From contig JAICMB010000183.1 of the NCBI GenBank assembly GCA_025929455.1, forward strand, positions 1 to 6,761: a stretch of 6,761 nucleotides of DNA, read 5' to 3'. The notes below the pieces were generated by a model that was not told the origin of the DNA, did no database searches, and saw only the letters and a list, made by a program, of their open reading frames with translations. Source of the stretch: Bryobacteraceae bacterium. GTDB lineage: Bacteria; Acidobacteriota; Terriglobia; Bryobacterales; Bryobacteraceae. The position numbers and the translations under genes were made by a program. Positions 5,341 through 6,761 of this stretch are shown here, one piece after another. Position 1 is the first letter of the stretch, and each line of letters opens with the position of its first letter.

Positions 5341-6564
5341 TTACGAAGCCGCACCGCGCGCATTGCGCCGGACGTAGCCGGGAGCCGCGGGCCCAAAATG
5401 TTTCTGCAAAACGAGCGCGACCGTCCCCCGCAAACGTGCCGTGCCGCCTTCATGCAGGGGAACGAGAACGGGCTCCATCGCGCCGGGCAGCACTTGCGCG
5501 CGGATTTCGTCTTCTATAAGAGGACCGAAGCGGTTCCAGTCGCGCGTGAGGTCGCCGATGACGACGATGCGCTCGGGCGCGAGTCCGGCCACCATCATGC
5601 GCATGCCCCGTCCGAGATAGCGCGCCATCGTTTCGAGAGCATAGGCCGCGCGGGCATCGCATTGACCGGCGCGCTGCAGCAGATCGGGGAACGTGAGGGC
5701 GGAGGAGTGCGGCGCGCGGACATCGGATTCGAAATAGTAGCGCAAGGCGGCGCTGTTGGAGGCGAATACTTCCCAGCAGCCGCGGCGGCCGCAGCCGCAC
5801 GGAGGTCCGTTCGGGTCGAGGGGCACGTGCCCGAACTCGCCGGCCATGCCATGCTGGCCGCGCGCCAATTGGCCGTTGATCAGCAGCCCGGCGCCGATGC
5901 CTTCCGAGACCGTGACAACGACCAGGTTTTTGCAGGCTTCCATGCCGTTGAACCAGACTGCGGCGAGCACGCAGGCATTGGCAGCGTTCTCCAGTTCGAC
6001 TTCGAGGCCGGTGGCTTTCGCGATGGGACCGCGCAGGTCGGCATCTTTCCAGGGCAGATTGGGCGCGAAGACAAAGCGGTCGAGTACGGGATTGAAACGT
6101 CCCGGCAGGCTGATGCCGATGCCCTCGATCTTCTTCCCGGAGCTGAGCGATATGATGCGCTGGATTCGTTCGAGGATAAGGCGCAGGCCGCGCTTAGGAT
6201 CGGGCGGCGTGGGCATGATTTCCTGTGACGTGAAGATGCCGTTGATGTCTGCGAGCGCGATGGTGGTGTGCAATGGACGGACATCGACGCCGATGATGAC
6301 GCGGTCATCGTTGAGGCGCAGAAACGTGGGCCGGCGGCCGCGCGGAAGCCGGCCCGTGTCGCCTTCGATGACCCAATTCTCCGCCATGAGTTCGTCCACG
6401 ATGAGCGACACAGTGCTGCGCTGCATGCCGGATGCTCGGGCGAGATCGGCGCGCGAGACGGGCTGGCGCGTACGAACAAAGTTGAGGATAATGCGTCGGT
6501 TGATATCGCGGACGTCCTCGCTGGAGGCGGCGCTGGAGTGGATCGGGATAGAGGGCGCGGGCAT
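5341..6564 (-). CDS. ROK-family transcriptional regulator (NagC/Mlc/XylR type)
   Basis: This is a cytoplasmic DNA-binding protein whose sugar-kinase-like body senses a sugar or sugar derivative. The 407-residue length matches NagC and Mlc. A winged helix-turn-helix fills about 17-82: NRRIILNFVRTRQPVSRADLA leads to the recognition region MQRSTVSLIVDELM (47-60), then the wing with GRLPRGRRPTFLRL. The ROK body follows. The zinc site is intact: His246 in GEFGHVPLD and Cys256, Cys258, Cys263 in CGCGRRGC. Two kinase features are altered. The N-terminal phosphate loop reads IGVDVRPLHT instead of DxGxTK, and the catalytic aspartate of the NDAN motif is Ala194 (ENAANAC). It is therefore almost certainly a regulator without kinase activity. 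The ATG at 6564 has only a weak ribosome binding site. The gene leads the MFS transporter gene and probably controls it; small inverted repeats just upstream of the start are candidate self-operators. Confidence 0.95.
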   Translation of the reverse strand: MPAPSIPIHSSAASSEDVRDINRRIILNFVRTRQPVSRADLARASGMQRSTVSLIVDELMAENWVIEGDTGRLPRGRRPTFLRLNDDRVIIGVDVRPLHTTIALADINGIFTSQEIMPTPPDPKRGLRLILERIQRIISLSSGKKIEGIGISLPGRFNPVLDRFVFAPNLPWKDADLRGPIAKATGLEVELENAANACVLAAVWFNGMEACKNLVVVTVSEGIGAGLLINGQLARGQHGMAGEFGHVPLDPNGPPCGCGRRGCWEVFASNSAALRYYFESDVRAPHSSALTFPDLLQRAGQCDARAAYALETMARYLGRGMRMMVAGLAPERIVVIGDLTRDWNRFGPLIEDEIRAQVLPGAMEPVLVPLHEGGTARLRGTVALVLQKHFGPAAPGYVRRNARGAAS

Positions 6565-6570
6565 CTTTGT

Positions 6571-6600
6571 TTCAGACTTGAACTAAACAGGCTTCCCTGT
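6571..6600. promoter_or_regulatory. Two inverted repeats upstream of the ROK gene, candidate operator
   Basis: TTCA-GACT-TGAA (6571-6582) and ACAGG-CTTC-CCTGT (6587-6600) lie 7 and 23 bp upstream of the ROK start codon. ROK regulators commonly bind palindromes near their own promoters. Both are short, and no clear -35/-10 pair is visible around them. Confidence 0.3.
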
Positions 6601-6620
6601 AAGCATATCGCGTCCGCGTG

Positions 6621-6658
6621 GGGCAGGCTTTCAGCCTGCAGCGGGTCTCCAGACCCGC
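6621..6658. repeat. Double-hairpin palindromic repeat unit (REP-like)
   Basis: Two perfect hairpins stand one base apart: GCAGGCT-TTC-AGCCTGC (6623-6639) and GCGGGTCT-CC-AGACCCGC (6641-6658). The arrangement is typical of dispersed intergenic palindromes. I recall similar GGCAGGCTTTCAGCCTGC-type units scattered between genes of acidobacterial genomes, but only one copy lies in this window. Neither hairpin is followed by a T run, so a simple terminator is unlikely. Confidence 0.5.
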
Positions 6659-6761
6659 TTCGTCCGCCGCCGCACGGTGGTGCCGGGAGCTTTCTGTGAT
6701 TCGCTGCGAGAGCCAGTTCCTTGTAGCCGATGCCCGGCTTTGCCGATAGCGCAGCGGCCAA
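6659..6761. other. Right-edge region without a clear gene
   Basis: I see no supported gene here. On the minus strand a frame entering from the edge reads LSAKPGIGYKELALAANHRK at first and then runs on, without a stop, through the palindromic repeat and into the ROK gene in another frame. It could contain the end of an upstream gene altered by the repeat, but nothing in it is recognisable. Confidence 0.2.

Noticed and set aside
5398..6586. Long plus-strand open frames across the ROK gene
   Set aside because: They are antisense shadows produced by high GC third positions; the minus-strand frame has clear ROK domains and motifs.
1..6761. CRISPR array, tRNA or rRNA gene, insertion sequence, toxin-antitoxin or phage defence genes
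   Set aside because: No repeat-spacer pattern, no structural RNA signature, and no transposase or defence-type protein was found on either strand.

Overview
This window is a GC-rich bacterial chromosome segment. Its gene content is mostly ordinary: a translation-machinery block on the minus strand, two small unrecognised genes, and a two-gene sugar-type regulator/transporter unit. The gene order rplM-rpsI-rpsB-tsf-pyrH, the GC-rich codon use and the look of the small proteins suggest Acidobacteriota, perhaps a Solibacter/Bryobacter-like lineage. That assignment is an impression from sequence style, not a database result.

Layout in transcription order on the minus strand. The right edge (6761 to 6565) is non-coding upstream DNA with a double-hairpin palindromic repeat and two small inverted repeats. 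Next come a ROK-family repressor (6564-5341) and, 24 bp downstream, an MFS transporter of the hexuronate/anion:cation symporter type (5316-4045), probably one operon. A short hairpin followed by a T run (3991-3971) may end this transcript. On the plus strand lies a lone 89-aa membrane protein gene (3610-3879) with a near-perfect ribosome binding site. Divergent from it, on the minus strand, is a 79-aa gene of unknown function (3521-3282). Its stop codon sits inside a consensus -35 hexamer that probably drives rplM-rpsI (3217-2360). A hairpin with a T run (2318-2287) ends the L13/S9 unit. After a 230-bp leader follow rpsB (TTG start at 2129), tsf (1106-441) and the first half of pyrH, which runs off the left edge.

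RpsB, RpsI and RplM are ribosomal proteins, EF-Ts recycles EF-Tu, and PyrH makes UDP. The rpsB-tsf-pyrH linkage is one of the most conserved in bacteria. The ROK protein lacks the kinase catalytic aspartate but keeps the zinc site, so it should be a ligand-sensing repressor, plausibly of the adjacent transporter gene. I see no mobile element, CRISPR array, defence system or RNA gene, and I do not see a convincing undescribed system. The points most worth a second look are the non-coding palindromes, the two small genes with the signals between them, and the acidic tail on S2.
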